Source: RUG12519 sp045649685 (GTDB lineage Bacteria > Bacillota > Clostridia > Oscillospirales > Ruminococcaceae). Taken from it: a stretch of 64,000 nucleotides of DNA. Position numbers and translations under genes: made by a program. Under the pieces are notes generated by a model that saw only the letters and a list, made by a program, of their open reading frames with translations, was not told the DNA's origin and searched no databases. The stretch is from NCBI GenBank assembly GCA_045649685.1, contig JAZRQJ010000005.1:25936-89935 (forward strand), in the 5' to 3' direction. Positions 43,273-51,012 of the stretch are shown in pieces (within the stretch, counting starts at the first letter, position 1; each line of letters starts with the position of its first letter).

Positions 43273-44556
43273 ATGGAAAAGACAGTTATTAAAAACGAAA
43301 AATTAAATGAAAAATATATTAAGTTTAAGCACAAAACTGGTCTTACAGTTTTATTGTATCCTATGGAAGGATATTCAACTTCTACTGCTATTTTTGCTAC
43401 AAAATATGGTTCTATAGATAGAACATTTAAAAAAAGCACAAGTAGTAGTTTTACTACAGTTCCTGATGGAATAGCTCATTATTTAGAACATAAACTTTTT
43501 GAAAATGAAGATGGTGTAGATACATTTGAGCTTTTTTCGAAAACAGGTGCTTCAGTAAATGCCTATACGTCTTTTGATAGAACAGCTTATTATTTTTCTT
43601 GCACAGATAATTTTTGTGAGTCTCTTAAAATTTTATTGAATTATGTACAGAGTCCTTATTTTACAGATGAAACTGTTCAAAAAGAACAAGGTATTATTGG
43701 ACAAGAAATAAAAATGTATGAAGATGATCCTGACTGGAAGGTTTTCTTTAATTGTCTTGAAAATATGTATCATAATGTGGCGGTAAATGTAAATATTGCT
43801 GGAACTATTGAGTCTATTGCGAAAATAAACAAGGAAGTGTTATATGAGTGTTATAATACTTTTTACAACATGAACAATATGGTTCTTGTAATAGCGGGTC
43901 CTTTTGATATTGATTCGGCAATTGATATTATTCAGTCTGAAATTAAAGATAGCGATCCGGTTGAAATAGAAAGAAAAGTTGAGCATGAACCTGATAGTGT
44001 GGTGAACTCTATTGTTGAGATTTCTCTTCCTGTTTCTCAACCTCAGTTTTGCATAGGGTATAAATTGCATGCTTTAAGTGGACTAGATATGTTAAAAGCA
44101 GAGATGATATATCAATTAATATGTGAATTGTTAGTTGGTGAGAGTTCAAAATTATATAAAGATTTATATGATAGTGGACTTGTTGCTGGCGGAAATATGG
44201 ATTATGAAGTGTTTTGTGGGGAAGGATATTTTTCATTAATATTTTCTGGAGAATCTTTGGATCCTAAGAAAGTTTTAAGCAAATTGAATTGCGAAATAGA
44301 AAATAAAATAAAGACTGGTTTTGAAAATTCCGAATTTGATCTTGTAAAAAATGCGCTATATGGTTATTGTATGAATTGTTTTAATTCTCCGAATAGAGTT
44401 GCGAGAGAAGCTTTGGATTCATTTATTTTTAACTATGATGTTTATGATAAAATAAAAATCTTAAAAGAATTGAGTGTGGAAGACGTTAATGATAATTTGA
44501 AGTTAATAAATATTAATCACTCTACTCTTTCTATTGTTAATCCATTGGATGATTAG
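43273..44556 (+). CDS. ymfH: M16 zinc peptidase (YmfH-like)
   Basis: 427 aa. The inverted zinc motif is present in IAHYLEHKLFENEDG (H-Y-L-E-H, about residues 73-77), and the third ligand region is likely in DETVQKEQGIIGQEIKMYEDDPDW. Together with YmfF it should form a heterodimer in which this chain is catalytic. Homologs in Bacillus are linked to EF-P modification and, in related clusters, to peptide maturation. The other genes of the EF-P pathway are not in the window. Confidence 0.9.
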   Translation: MEKTVIKNEKLNEKYIKFKHKTGLTVLLYPMEGYSTSTAIFATKYGSIDRTFKKSTSSSFTTVPDGIAHYLEHKLFENEDGVDTFELFSKTGASVNAYTSFDRTAYYFSCTDNFCESLKILLNYVQSPYFTDETVQKEQGIIGQEIKMYEDDPDWKVFFNCLENMYHNVAVNVNIAGTIESIAKINKEVLYECYNTFYNMNNMVLVIAGPFDIDSAIDIIQSEIKDSDPVEIERKVEHEPDSVVNSIVEISLPVSQPQFCIGYKLHALSGLDMLKAEMIYQLICELLVGESSKLYKDLYDSGLVAGGNMDYEVFCGEGYFSLIFSGESLDPKKVLSKLNCEIENKIKTGFENSEFDLVKNALYGYCMNCFNSPNRVAREALDSFIFNYDVYDKIKILKELSVEDVNDNLKLININHSTLSIVNPLDD

Positions 44557-44591
44557 TTTGTTTTTTGGAGTTTTAATTGAATATATTTGAT

Positions 44592-44631
44592 AAAAATTCT
44601 GTGTAAAAGCTTTAAATTACACAGAATTTTT
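44592..44631 (+). terminator. Terminator of ymfF-ymfH
   Basis: A perfect 14-bp stem (44592-44605 with 44618-44631) with A-run on the left and T-run on the right. Confidence 0.85.
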
Positions 44632-44661
44632 ACTGCGCACAATATGTGTTTTATATTAAAA

Positions 44662-44708
44662 ATTATCAAATAGTTAATAAAAATTTAATTATTTGGTAAT
44701 ATTTTTTT
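44662..44708 (+). terminator. Second hairpin with T-run, upstream of the transglutaminase-like gene
   Basis: Stem 44662-44672 with 44690-44700 (11 bp, one G-T pair) and T-run at 44702-44708. It is a back-up terminator or an attenuator, 57 bp before the next gene. Confidence 0.55.
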
Positions 44709-44764
44709 AATAAAATTGAACTCGAACGCGTTTTTTAAAATAAAAAAAGGAGAAGTTGAATAAA

Positions 44765-45970
44765 ATGTTTGAGTTTGGTTTTAAAAGAAAATTGTTTTTA
44801 AGAGTTTTTAGTGTGATAATGACTGTTTCACTTTTTTGCAATATTGGTTTTAGTAATTGTTTTGCTATATCAGATTACGATAGAGCAATGATGTTTAGTG
44901 AATATGTTATAGACAATTTAAATAATAGTAAACTTGATTTGGATGAATCTCTTAAAGTTGATAGTAGTGAGTTTTCTACTTGCTTTACGGAAGTTCGTGT
45001 ATATGATGATGACAAAAAACAATTAATAAAAGATAATATTGTTGAGCAAGAAGTATATAAAGATATAAAGGAAACTGTTGATAAATTGGTTTCAGGAATT
45101 GACAAAAAATCTGATACTGAAAAAGCCGCTGCGATTTATGGGTGGGTTGCTAAGAACATTAAATACGATTATTACTCGGAAAAATTGTCAAAATCTGAAG
45201 AAATGGCAACTCAAAGTGCATTTTGTGCTTTTAAATATAAAAAAGCTATTTGTGATGGATTTTCTCGATTATTGCAAATGATGATGCGATTGGCAGGAAT
45301 ACCCTGTAAGTATGTTTTGTCTATTTTACATAAAAATCAAAAGACAAATGAAGTGAGTAATCATGCTTTCAATGTAATTTATTTGAACGATGGAGAACGT
45401 ACCGGATGGACGTTACTGGATTCAACCTGGGCATCTTGTGCTTTGCACGATGAAAACAAAAAAGATGATGATGGTGAAATTCTCAATAAGTTTTTTCCGG
45501 CGCTTGATAAAAATAAATCCTTAAAAGAATCAAACATGAGTATTATGAGCATGAGAAGTCATAAAATTAAATATATAGGCGATGATTATTATACAAACCA
45601 GGCAGAAGAATTTGGCGACGATAAAATATTAATGTCTTCATATATAGGAAATTTAAAATTAGATTATATTCCGGGGCCTCTTACAAGAGATAATGGGTTT
45701 TGTATTAAAATACCAAATGAACTATCTAAATTTAATATTCCAATTTGCTTTAATTACCAAGAAATTAGGTTTGATACAGCATTAGAAGTTATTGTTGAAG
45801 GTAATGTGGAAATAGATTTTAATAAGTGCGATAAAGAAATATTAGTTGACATAAAAAATAAATTGAATTTTGATGGATCAAATAAATACAAGTTTGATGA
45901 AGAAAATAATAATAGAGTGCTAGATAAAAATAGTGGGAATTTAGTTTTTGATTTTAGCAAAATTAAATGA
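44765..45970 (+). CDS. Secreted protein with transglutaminase-like domain
   Basis: 401 aa. Signal peptide (basic start, hydrophobic core, ...SNCFAIS near residue 38, no lipobox at a suitable position). The transglutaminase-like core has candidate catalytic Cys in KKAICDGFSRLLQMMMRLAGIPCKYV, His in SNHAFNVIYL and Asp in WTLLDSTWASC. A C-terminal region of about 150 residues is unrecognised. ATG at 44765 is 12 bases after GGAG; the TTG at 44756 (3 bases) is less likely. It is distinct from the lipoprotein at 6747 in anchoring and C-terminal region. Confidence 0.82.
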   Translation: MFEFGFKRKLFLRVFSVIMTVSLFCNIGFSNCFAISDYDRAMMFSEYVIDNLNNSKLDLDESLKVDSSEFSTCFTEVRVYDDDKKQLIKDNIVEQEVYKDIKETVDKLVSGIDKKSDTEKAAAIYGWVAKNIKYDYYSEKLSKSEEMATQSAFCAFKYKKAICDGFSRLLQMMMRLAGIPCKYVLSILHKNQKTNEVSNHAFNVIYLNDGERTGWTLLDSTWASCALHDENKKDDDGEILNKFFPALDKNKSLKESNMSIMSMRSHKIKYIGDDYYTNQAEEFGDDKILMSSYIGNLKLDYIPGPLTRDNGFCIKIPNELSKFNIPICFNYQEIRFDTALEVIVEGNVEIDFNKCDKEILVDIKNKLNFDGSNKYKFDEENNNRVLDKNSGNLVFDFSKIK

Positions 45971-45980
45971 TAAAATAACA

Positions 45981-46015
45981 AGATCTAAATATTGATATAT
46001 TTGGGTCTTTTTTTC
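45981..46015 (+). terminator. Terminator after the transglutaminase-like gene
   Basis: A 12-bp stem with two G-T pairs (45981-45992 with 45997-46008), loop TGAT, followed by a run of T. Confidence 0.75.
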
Positions 46016-46083
46016 TTGAAAAAATATGGTATAATTAATGTTGACTGAAAAAACAACAATCACTAATTGAAAGGTGTTGCTAA

Positions 46084-46953
46084 ATGAATTGGGTTGGATT
46101 TCCGCAATTAGGAATTGATAAGTTATATATTTCTCCATATATCAATATTTTTGGATTTAATATTTATTGGTATGGAATAATTATCGCTATAGGGATGTCT
46201 CTGTCTGTTTTATATGCCTTTTTTAATGCATATAAATTTGGCATAAATAAAGACAAAATGATTGATGTTATAATTATTGGTATTGTGTTTGGAATATGTG
46301 GAGCTAGGTTATATTACGTCATATTTAGTTTTAATTCTTTTTCTGATAATTTTTGGAAGATTTTTGATTTGAGAACTGGTGGGTTGGCTATATATGGTGG
46401 AATAATATGTGCATTTATATCTGGCTTTTTGGCTTGTAAATATAAAAAAATTAAATTTTTACCTTTAGCCGATATTGCTAGTATTGGTTTTTTGTTGGGA
46501 CAAGGAATAGGAAGATGGGGTAATTTTGTTAATATAGAAGCATATGGTTCTCACACTAATTTGCCGTGGGGAATGACTTCTAATGAAATACCGGTTGATC
46601 TTCAACCGGTTCATCCGACCTTTCTATATGAATCTATATGGTGTATTTTAGGTTTTATTATTTTTAATTTATTATTGAAATATAGAAAATTTGATGGACA
46701 AGTTTTGCTTATGTATTTAACTTGGTATGGTTTTGAAAGATTTTTTGTTGAAGGGCTGAGAACAGATAGTTTATGGTTAATTCCGAATGTTATTAGAGTA
46801 TCTCAACTTATATCAATAATTTTGTTTTTATTTTCAATAATAACATTAGTTTATATTTTGTTTTTCTATATGAAAAAACATAGCGATAGAGAGTATCTTT
46901 ATGTAAATACTCAAGAATACAAAAATAGTTTGTTAAAAAATAAAAAAATATAG
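46084..46953 (+). CDS. lgt: Prolipoprotein diacylglyceryl transferase
   Basis: 289 aa integral membrane enzyme with about seven membrane segments. It attaches diacylglycerol to the lipobox cysteine, as needed for the lipoproteins encoded at 6747 and 60342. Signatures: IYWYGIIIAIG, GGLAIYGGII and the Lgt signature GQGIGRWGNFVNIEAYG. ATG start after GAAAGGTG. A TATAAT at 46030-46035 may be its -10, but no good -35 is seen. folD follows after 12 bp. Confidence 0.96.
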   Translation: MNWVGFPQLGIDKLYISPYINIFGFNIYWYGIIIAIGMSLSVLYAFFNAYKFGINKDKMIDVIIIGIVFGICGARLYYVIFSFNSFSDNFWKIFDLRTGGLAIYGGIICAFISGFLACKYKKIKFLPLADIASIGFLLGQGIGRWGNFVNIEAYGSHTNLPWGMTSNEIPVDLQPVHPTFLYESIWCILGFIIFNLLLKYRKFDGQVLLMYLTWYGFERFFVEGLRTDSLWLIPNVIRVSQLISIILFLFSIITLVYILFFYMKKHSDREYLYVNTQEYKNSLLKNKKI

Positions 46954-46965
46954 GGGTGTTTTATT

Positions 46966-47817
46966 TTGGCTAATATAATTAACGGTAAATTGGTTGCAGA
47001 ACAAGTTAAAAATAATGTTAGAAATGAAGTTGAACAGTTAAAGAATTCCGGAGTTGATATTTGTTTGGCTGTCGTTTTGGTGGGTAATGATCCAGCATCT
47101 AAGGTTTATGTTAGAAACAAAAAGTTAGCTTGTGAAAAAGTTGGAATAATATCTAAAGAAATACTTTTTGATGAAAATATTTCACAAACTGAGCTAGTTT
47201 CTGCTATAAAAGATTTAAATAATGATAATAAAATTAATGGTATATTGGTTCAGCTTCCTTTGCCTAAACATTTGGATGAAAAAGAAATTATTAGGTCTAT
47301 AGATCCTATGAAAGATGTGGACGCTTTTCATCCTGTAAATGTGGGAAAAATAATGATTGGAGAGTATGACTTCTTACCATGTACACCAGCAGGAATAGTT
47401 GATTTGATAGATTCTACAGGAATTGATATATGTGGTAAAAATTGCGTTGTTGTTGGCAGAAGTAATATTGTCGGAAAGCCAATGACTATGTTATTACTTA
47501 ATAGGCATGGTACAGTGACTGTTTGTCATTCAAAAACTAATAATTTAACTGATTTTACTAAGAACGCGGATATTTTAGTTGCTGCAGTGGGAATTGCTAA
47601 TTTTATTACTGCTGATATGGTTAAACCTGGTGCAGTTGTTATTGATGTTGGAATAAACAGAATGCAAGATGGTACCTTATGCGGTGATGTTGATTTTTTA
47701 AATGTTGAGAAGGTAGCGGGATATATTACCCCTGTTCCGGGTGGAGTTGGCCCTATGACAATAGCTAAATTAATGGAAAATACTTTGAGGGCAGCTAAGA
47801 AACAAAATTCAATTTAA
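46966..47817 (+). CDS. folD: Bifunctional methylenetetrahydrofolate dehydrogenase/cyclohydrolase
   Basis: 283 aa. It interconverts 5,10-methylene- and 10-formyl-tetrahydrofolate. Visible motifs: YVRNKKLACEKVGI with the catalytic Lys, GILVQLPLPKHLDE, KDVDAFHPVNVG, LPCTPAGIVDLID, the Rossmann loop VVVGRSNIVGKPM, and PVPGGVGPMTIA. TTG start (MANIINGK) with AGGGGTG upstream. Likely co-transcribed with lgt. Confidence 0.97.
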   Translation: MANIINGKLVAEQVKNNVRNEVEQLKNSGVDICLAVVLVGNDPASKVYVRNKKLACEKVGIISKEILFDENISQTELVSAIKDLNNDNKINGILVQLPLPKHLDEKEIIRSIDPMKDVDAFHPVNVGKIMIGEYDFLPCTPAGIVDLIDSTGIDICGKNCVVVGRSNIVGKPMTMLLLNRHGTVTVCHSKTNNLTDFTKNADILVAAVGIANFITADMVKPGAVVIDVGINRMQDGTLCGDVDFLNVEKVAGYITPVPGGVGPMTIAKLMENTLRAAKKQNSI

Positions 47818-47823
47818 TGTTGT

Positions 47824-47852
47824 TTGACATTTTTATGCTTTTATGGTAGTAT
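47824..47852 (+). promoter_or_regulatory. Promoter of rplU-prp-rpmA
   Basis: Perfect TTGACA (47824-47829), 17-nt spacer, TAGTAT (47847-47852). Confidence 0.75.
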
Positions 47853-47859
47853 TATTAAT

Positions 47860-47933
47860 ACCGCATGTTGTAGGTATAAGTGTGTTTCGTTGCCGCCTGC
47901 TACAGCGAGTTTATGTATAAGTGAGGAATATTT
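47860..47933 (+). ncRNA. Probable L21 leader (ribosomal protein autoregulatory leader)
   Basis: The about 75-nt region between the promoter and rplU is unusually GC-rich for this genome and can pair within itself (TGTAG near 47867 with CTACA near 47900). Firmicutes rplU operons commonly carry the L21 leader here. I have not verified the consensus fold. Confidence 0.5.
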
Positions 47934-48245
47934 ATGTACGCAGTAATTGAGACTGGTGGAAAACAGTATCGTGTTAGTGTTGGTGATGTAATCTATGTTG
48001 AAAAATTAGGTGTTGAAGATGGCGCTGATTTTTCTTTTGACAAAGTCGTTGCTGTTGGTAAAGATGATGGAATGGTTATTGGTTCTCCATATGTTGATGG
48101 AGCTAGTGTTTCTGCTAAAGTTGTTAAGAGTGGAAAAAAGAAGAAGATAACTGTATTTACATACAGACCTAAAAAAGATTCGAAGAGAAAAATGGGCCAT
48201 AGGCAGCCATATACTAAAGTTGAAATAAAATCGATAGATGCATAA
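47934..48245 (+). CDS. rplU: 50S ribosomal protein L21
   Basis: 103 aa, normal length. Start YAVIETGGKQYRV and end YRPKKDSKRKMGHRQPYTKVEIKSI are characteristic. First gene of the conserved rplU-prp-rpmA operon; its stop overlaps the prp ATG by one base. Confidence 0.99.
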   Translation: MYAVIETGGKQYRVSVGDVIYVEKLGVEDGADFSFDKVVAVGKDDGMVIGSPYVDGASVSAKVVKSGKKKKITVFTYRPKKDSKRKMGHRQPYTKVEIKSIDA

Positions 48246-48562
48246 TGATTAAGGCTAAGTTTTTCTATTCAAAAGATGATATTTGTATTGGATTTGAAGT
48301 TTGTGGCCATTCTGGCTTTGCTGGTTCTGGACTTGACATAGTTTGTTCTGCAGTTTCTTGTGCTGTTCAAATGTGCTGTAATGGTATAACAGAAGTGGTT
48401 GGAGCGAGTGCTGATGTTTTTGTGGACTCAGACACTGTTTCTATGAAAATTGAAAGCGATGATGAGAGAGTTCAGGTTCTATTGGAATCGTTAAAAATGG
48501 AAATAGGTCTTTTGGAAGAAAATTATAGTGAGAATGTGTCGTTGTGTGTATTGGAGGTATAA
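48245..48562 (+). CDS. prp: Ribosomal-processing cysteine protease Prp
   Basis: 105 aa. It removes the N-terminal extension of L27 in Firmicutes and related bacteria. The catalytic residues described in Staphylococcus (His22, Asp31 and Cys34) are at exactly these positions here (GHSGFAGSGLDIVCSAVS). The position between rplU and rpmA is conserved. ATG start overlapping rplU (TAATG). Confidence 0.96.
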   Translation: MIKAKFFYSKDDICIGFEVCGHSGFAGSGLDIVCSAVSCAVQMCCNGITEVVGASADVFVDSDTVSMKIESDDERVQVLLESLKMEIGLLEENYSENVSLCVLEV

Positions 48563-48566
48563 GATT

Positions 48567-48845
48567 ATGTTATTAATTAGTTTACAACATTTTGCTCATA
48601 AAAAGGGAGTGGGTTCTACTAAGAATGGTAGAGATTCTGAGTCGAAACGTCTTGGAGTTAAGAGAGCAGATGGTCAGTTTGTTTTAGCTGGCAACATTTT
48701 AGTTAGACAAAGAGGAACTCATATTCATCCGGGTGAAAATGTAGGACGCGGTTCAGATGATACTTTATTTGCTAAGGTTAGCGGAAAAGTTAAGTTTGAA
48801 CGTGTTGGTCGTAACAGAAAAAAAGTTAGTGTTTACGCTGGTTAA
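48567..48845 (+). CDS. rpmA: 50S ribosomal protein L27 with cleavable N-terminal extension
   Basis: 92 aa. The mature part KKGVGSTKNGRDSESKRLGVKR is standard. The first nine residues (MLLISLQHF) are the extension removed by Prp, cleaving before Ala10; the usual motif LQFFA reads LQHFA here. The ATG at 48567 is eight bases after GGAGGT (48553-48558); an upstream frame inside prp is shadow sequence. Confidence 0.98.
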   Translation: MLLISLQHFAHKKGVGSTKNGRDSESKRLGVKRADGQFVLAGNILVRQRGTHIHPGENVGRGSDDTLFAKVSGKVKFERVGRNRKKVSVYAG

Positions 48846-48860
48846 TTAGTGTGAATTAGT

Positions 48861-48893
48861 AGTCTCGGGATAATTTTTTCTCGGGACTTTTCT
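48861..48893 (+). terminator. Terminator of rplU-prp-rpmA
   Basis: Stem AGTCTCG (48861-48867) with CGGGACT (48882-48888), one G-T pair, followed by TTTTCT. Confidence 0.65.
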
Positions 48894-48939
48894 ATATTAT
48901 TTAATTTTTTGTGTTTTTAATAAAAATCAGGAGAAATAT

Positions 48940-50202
48940 ATGTTTGTTGATTTAGTTAAAATTAAAATAAAAGCTGGAGACGGTGGAGATGGCGCGGTGG
49001 CGTTTCACCGTGAGAAATATGTTGCTGCTGGTGGACCAGATGGTGGAGACGGTGGAAAAGGCGGAGACATTGTGTTTGTAGCAGACGATAATCTTTCTAC
49101 GTTAGTTGATTTTAGATATAAACGAAAGTATGCTGCTGCTCGAGGAGAAAATGGTAAAAGAAATAATTGTTTTGGTAAAAAAGGCGAAGATTTAATTATA
49201 AAAGTGCCTAGGGGTACGATTGTTAGAGATGTTAAAACCAATGCTATTATGGCGGATATTTCAACTGACGAAAAATTTATTATTGCTAAAGGAGGCCGTG
49301 GAGGTTGGGGAAATAGTCACTTTGCTAAACCTACGCGACAAATTCCTAGATTTGCAAAGCCTGGATTGCCGGGTGAGGAATTTGAGGTTTTTTTGGAACT
49401 TAAATTGTTAGCAGATGTTGGATTGGTTGGTTTTCCTAATGTTGGTAAATCTACTTTGATTTCCGTGATTTCTGCAGCTAGACCCAAAATAGCTAATTAT
49501 CATTTTACTACCTTATCTCCTGTTTTAGGAATGGTTAAAGTAGATCAAGGGAAGTCTTTTGTTGTTGCGGATATTCCTGGATTGATAGAAGGTGCAAGTA
49601 GCGGAGTAGGTTTAGGACATACCTTTTTAAGGCATATTGATAGATGTAGATTAATTGTGCATGTTGTTGATGTTTCTGGGAGTGAGGGACGTGATCCTAA
49701 ACAAGATATAGAAGTTATAAATAGTGAACTTGCCAATTTTGATTCGGGCTTGACAAATAAAAAGCAAATAATTGTCGCAAATAAGTGTGATATTGCAACT
49801 AGAGATCAAATAGATGAGTTAAAAGATTATGTTGAAAGATGTGGTTTTGCGTTTTGTGAAATATCATCGGCTACCAGATATGGTATAGATGCTTTGATTA
49901 AGCTCATATCTAAGAATTTAGATGATCTGCCTCCAATTGCTACTTATACTCCTGACTATGTTAGTGTAAATAATAATTCGGATAGAACGTTTAGCATTGA
50001 AAAAAGAGATGGGGTATATTATATTGACGCCCCATGGATGGAACATATCCTTCGCGGTGTTAACATGGATGATTATGAATCTTTGCAGTATCTACAAAGA
50101 GTTCTTTGTGACAGTGGTATTAATGCTGAACTTGAAAAAATGGGAATATGTGATGGGGATTTTGTGAATTTGCAAGGATGGGAATTTGAATTTGTTTATT
50201 GA
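48940..50202 (+). CDS. obgE: GTPase Obg/CgtA
   Basis: 420 aa. N-terminal glycine-rich Obg domain (KIKAGDGGDGAVAFHREKYVAAGGPDGGDGG), G domain with G1 GFPNVGKST, G3 DIPGLIEGAS and G4 NKCD, and a C-terminal OCT domain (about 340-420) as in Gram-positive Obg. It acts in large-subunit assembly and stress/sporulation control. ATG start after AGGAG. The Mini-III gene starts at once after its stop codon. Confidence 0.98.
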   Translation: MFVDLVKIKIKAGDGGDGAVAFHREKYVAAGGPDGGDGGKGGDIVFVADDNLSTLVDFRYKRKYAAARGENGKRNNCFGKKGEDLIIKVPRGTIVRDVKTNAIMADISTDEKFIIAKGGRGGWGNSHFAKPTRQIPRFAKPGLPGEEFEVFLELKLLADVGLVGFPNVGKSTLISVISAARPKIANYHFTTLSPVLGMVKVDQGKSFVVADIPGLIEGASSGVGLGHTFLRHIDRCRLIVHVVDVSGSEGRDPKQDIEVINSELANFDSGLTNKKQIIVANKCDIATRDQIDELKDYVERCGFAFCEISSATRYGIDALIKLISKNLDDLPPIATYTPDYVSVNNNSDRTFSIEKRDGVYYIDAPWMEHILRGVNMDDYESLQYLQRVLCDSGINAELEKMGICDGDFVNLQGWEFEFVY

Positions 50203-50622
50203 TTGGAGGAATATGCTACGTTAAATTTATGGAATGAAGATATCAAGCCTAAGCAGCTTTCGCCAGCTACTTTAGCATTTGTTGGAGACGCTGTCTTTGA
50301 GTTATTGGTTAGAGAATATATTGTTGCTAAAAATGGGAGCATGCCGGTGGCTAAACTACATAAAAAAACAGTTAAGCATGTTTGCGCTTCTTGGCAATTT
50401 AAGGCATATATTGTTTTAGAACCAATTTTGACTGAAGATGAGTTGGATATTTATCGCAGAGGCAGAAATTCAACGGGTAGTCATGTTCCTAGAAACTCCA
50501 CCCCTAAGGAATATAGAGCTGCAACTGGTGTAGAATGTTTATTTGGATTTTTATATTTTAACAGAAACATAGACAGACTTCACGAACTTTTTAACTATAT
50601 GATTAAGCACGTTGATATTTAA
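50203..50622 (+). CDS. mrnC: Mini-ribonuclease III (23S rRNA maturation)
   Basis: 139 aa as written. A single RNase III catalytic domain without the dsRNA-binding domain: SPATLAFVGDAVFELLVREYI, KLHKKTVKHVCA, YRRGRNS and PKEYRAATGVECLFGFLYF, where the Asp of GDAVFE and the Glu of GVECLFG are the metal ligands. In Bacillus it trims 23S rRNA precursors. The start is unclear: GGAGG is at 50205-50209, but no in-frame ATG, GTG or TTG follows at normal distance. TTG 50203 lies next to the obgE stop and before GGAGG; the codon at good spacing is ACG (50218). I give the TTG as a working start. Confidence 0.85.
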   Translation: MEEYATLNLWNEDIKPKQLSPATLAFVGDAVFELLVREYIVAKNGSMPVAKLHKKTVKHVCASWQFKAYIVLEPILTEDELDIYRRGRNSTGSHVPRNSTPKEYRAATGVECLFGFLYFNRNIDRLHELFNYMIKHVDI

Positions 50623-50653
50623 ATCAAACAATTTTCCAATTATTGTTTTTTAT

Positions 50654-50714
50654 AAATATTAAAATCAAAAAGACCCATCCATTAAAGTAGGATAGGCTTT
50701 TTGATTTTAATATT
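50654..50714. terminator. Bidirectional terminator between Mini-III and the Asn-rich micro-gene
   Basis: A long stem of about 26 bp with few mismatches (50654-50680 with 50690-50714), loop ATTAAAGTA, with A-rich and T-rich ends on both sides. It serves the two convergent genes. Confidence 0.85.
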
Positions 50715-50879
50715 TTAGTGACAGTTTTGGCCAGAGTTATTATTTGAATTATTTGTTCTTTTTTTGTTTGTTGAATTTGTGTTATTTGAATTTTTGTTTT
50801 GTTGATTTTGTTTGTTGTTATACTTTTCATACTCTTTTGAATTTTCGTTTTGGTTGTTGTGTTGATTTCTTCTATTCAT
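50715..50879 (-). CDS. Asn/Gln-rich micro-protein
   Basis: 54 aa, read on the minus strand: MNRRNQHNNQNENSKEYEKY ... ending SGQNCH. I count 21 Asn and 6 Gln, so half of the residues are amides; most of the rest is Ser, Thr, Lys and Arg. No membrane segment and no hydrophobic core, so it is likely unstructured. Support for a real gene: AGGAG ten bases before the ATG, a complete frame ending exactly at a bidirectional terminator, and lack of any other gene in the interval. Composition resembles small acid-soluble spore proteins of the gamma type in a loose sense only; I do not recognise a family. The same DNA can be read as longer frames in other phases, which are less plausible. Confidence 0.6.
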   Translation of the reverse strand: MNRRNQHNNQNENSKEYEKYNNKQNQQNKNSNNTNSTNKKRTNNSNNNSGQNCH

Positions 50880-50926
50880 TTTTTCATCACTCCTGTTACA
50901 TACAATTTTTTTACGTTAATATTGTT

Positions 50927-50960
50927 TTAGCAGAAAAAACATAAAGTTTGAATCTGCTAA
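50927..50960. repeat. Inverted repeat between the micro-gene and the rRNA methyltransferase gene
   Basis: TTAGCAG (50927-50933) and CTGCTAA (50954-50960) are perfect complements with a 20-nt spacer, between two divergent genes. It may be an operator or a hairpin in either leader. Confidence 0.35.
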
Positions 50961-51012
50961 TTTTATTATTTGAATTTATTGTCTTGATATTCAATTTGTT
51001 GGAGAGAAATTT

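Noticed and set aside
50624..50830. 68-codon minus-strand frame overlapping the Asn-rich micro-gene
   Set aside because: It reads through the terminator hairpin and lacks a ribosome binding site; the 54-codon frame has one and stops at the terminator.
50744..50944. 66-codon plus-strand frame, Phe/Cys-rich
   Set aside because: It is the complement of the Asn/Gln-rich codons of the micro-gene, and has no ribosome binding site.
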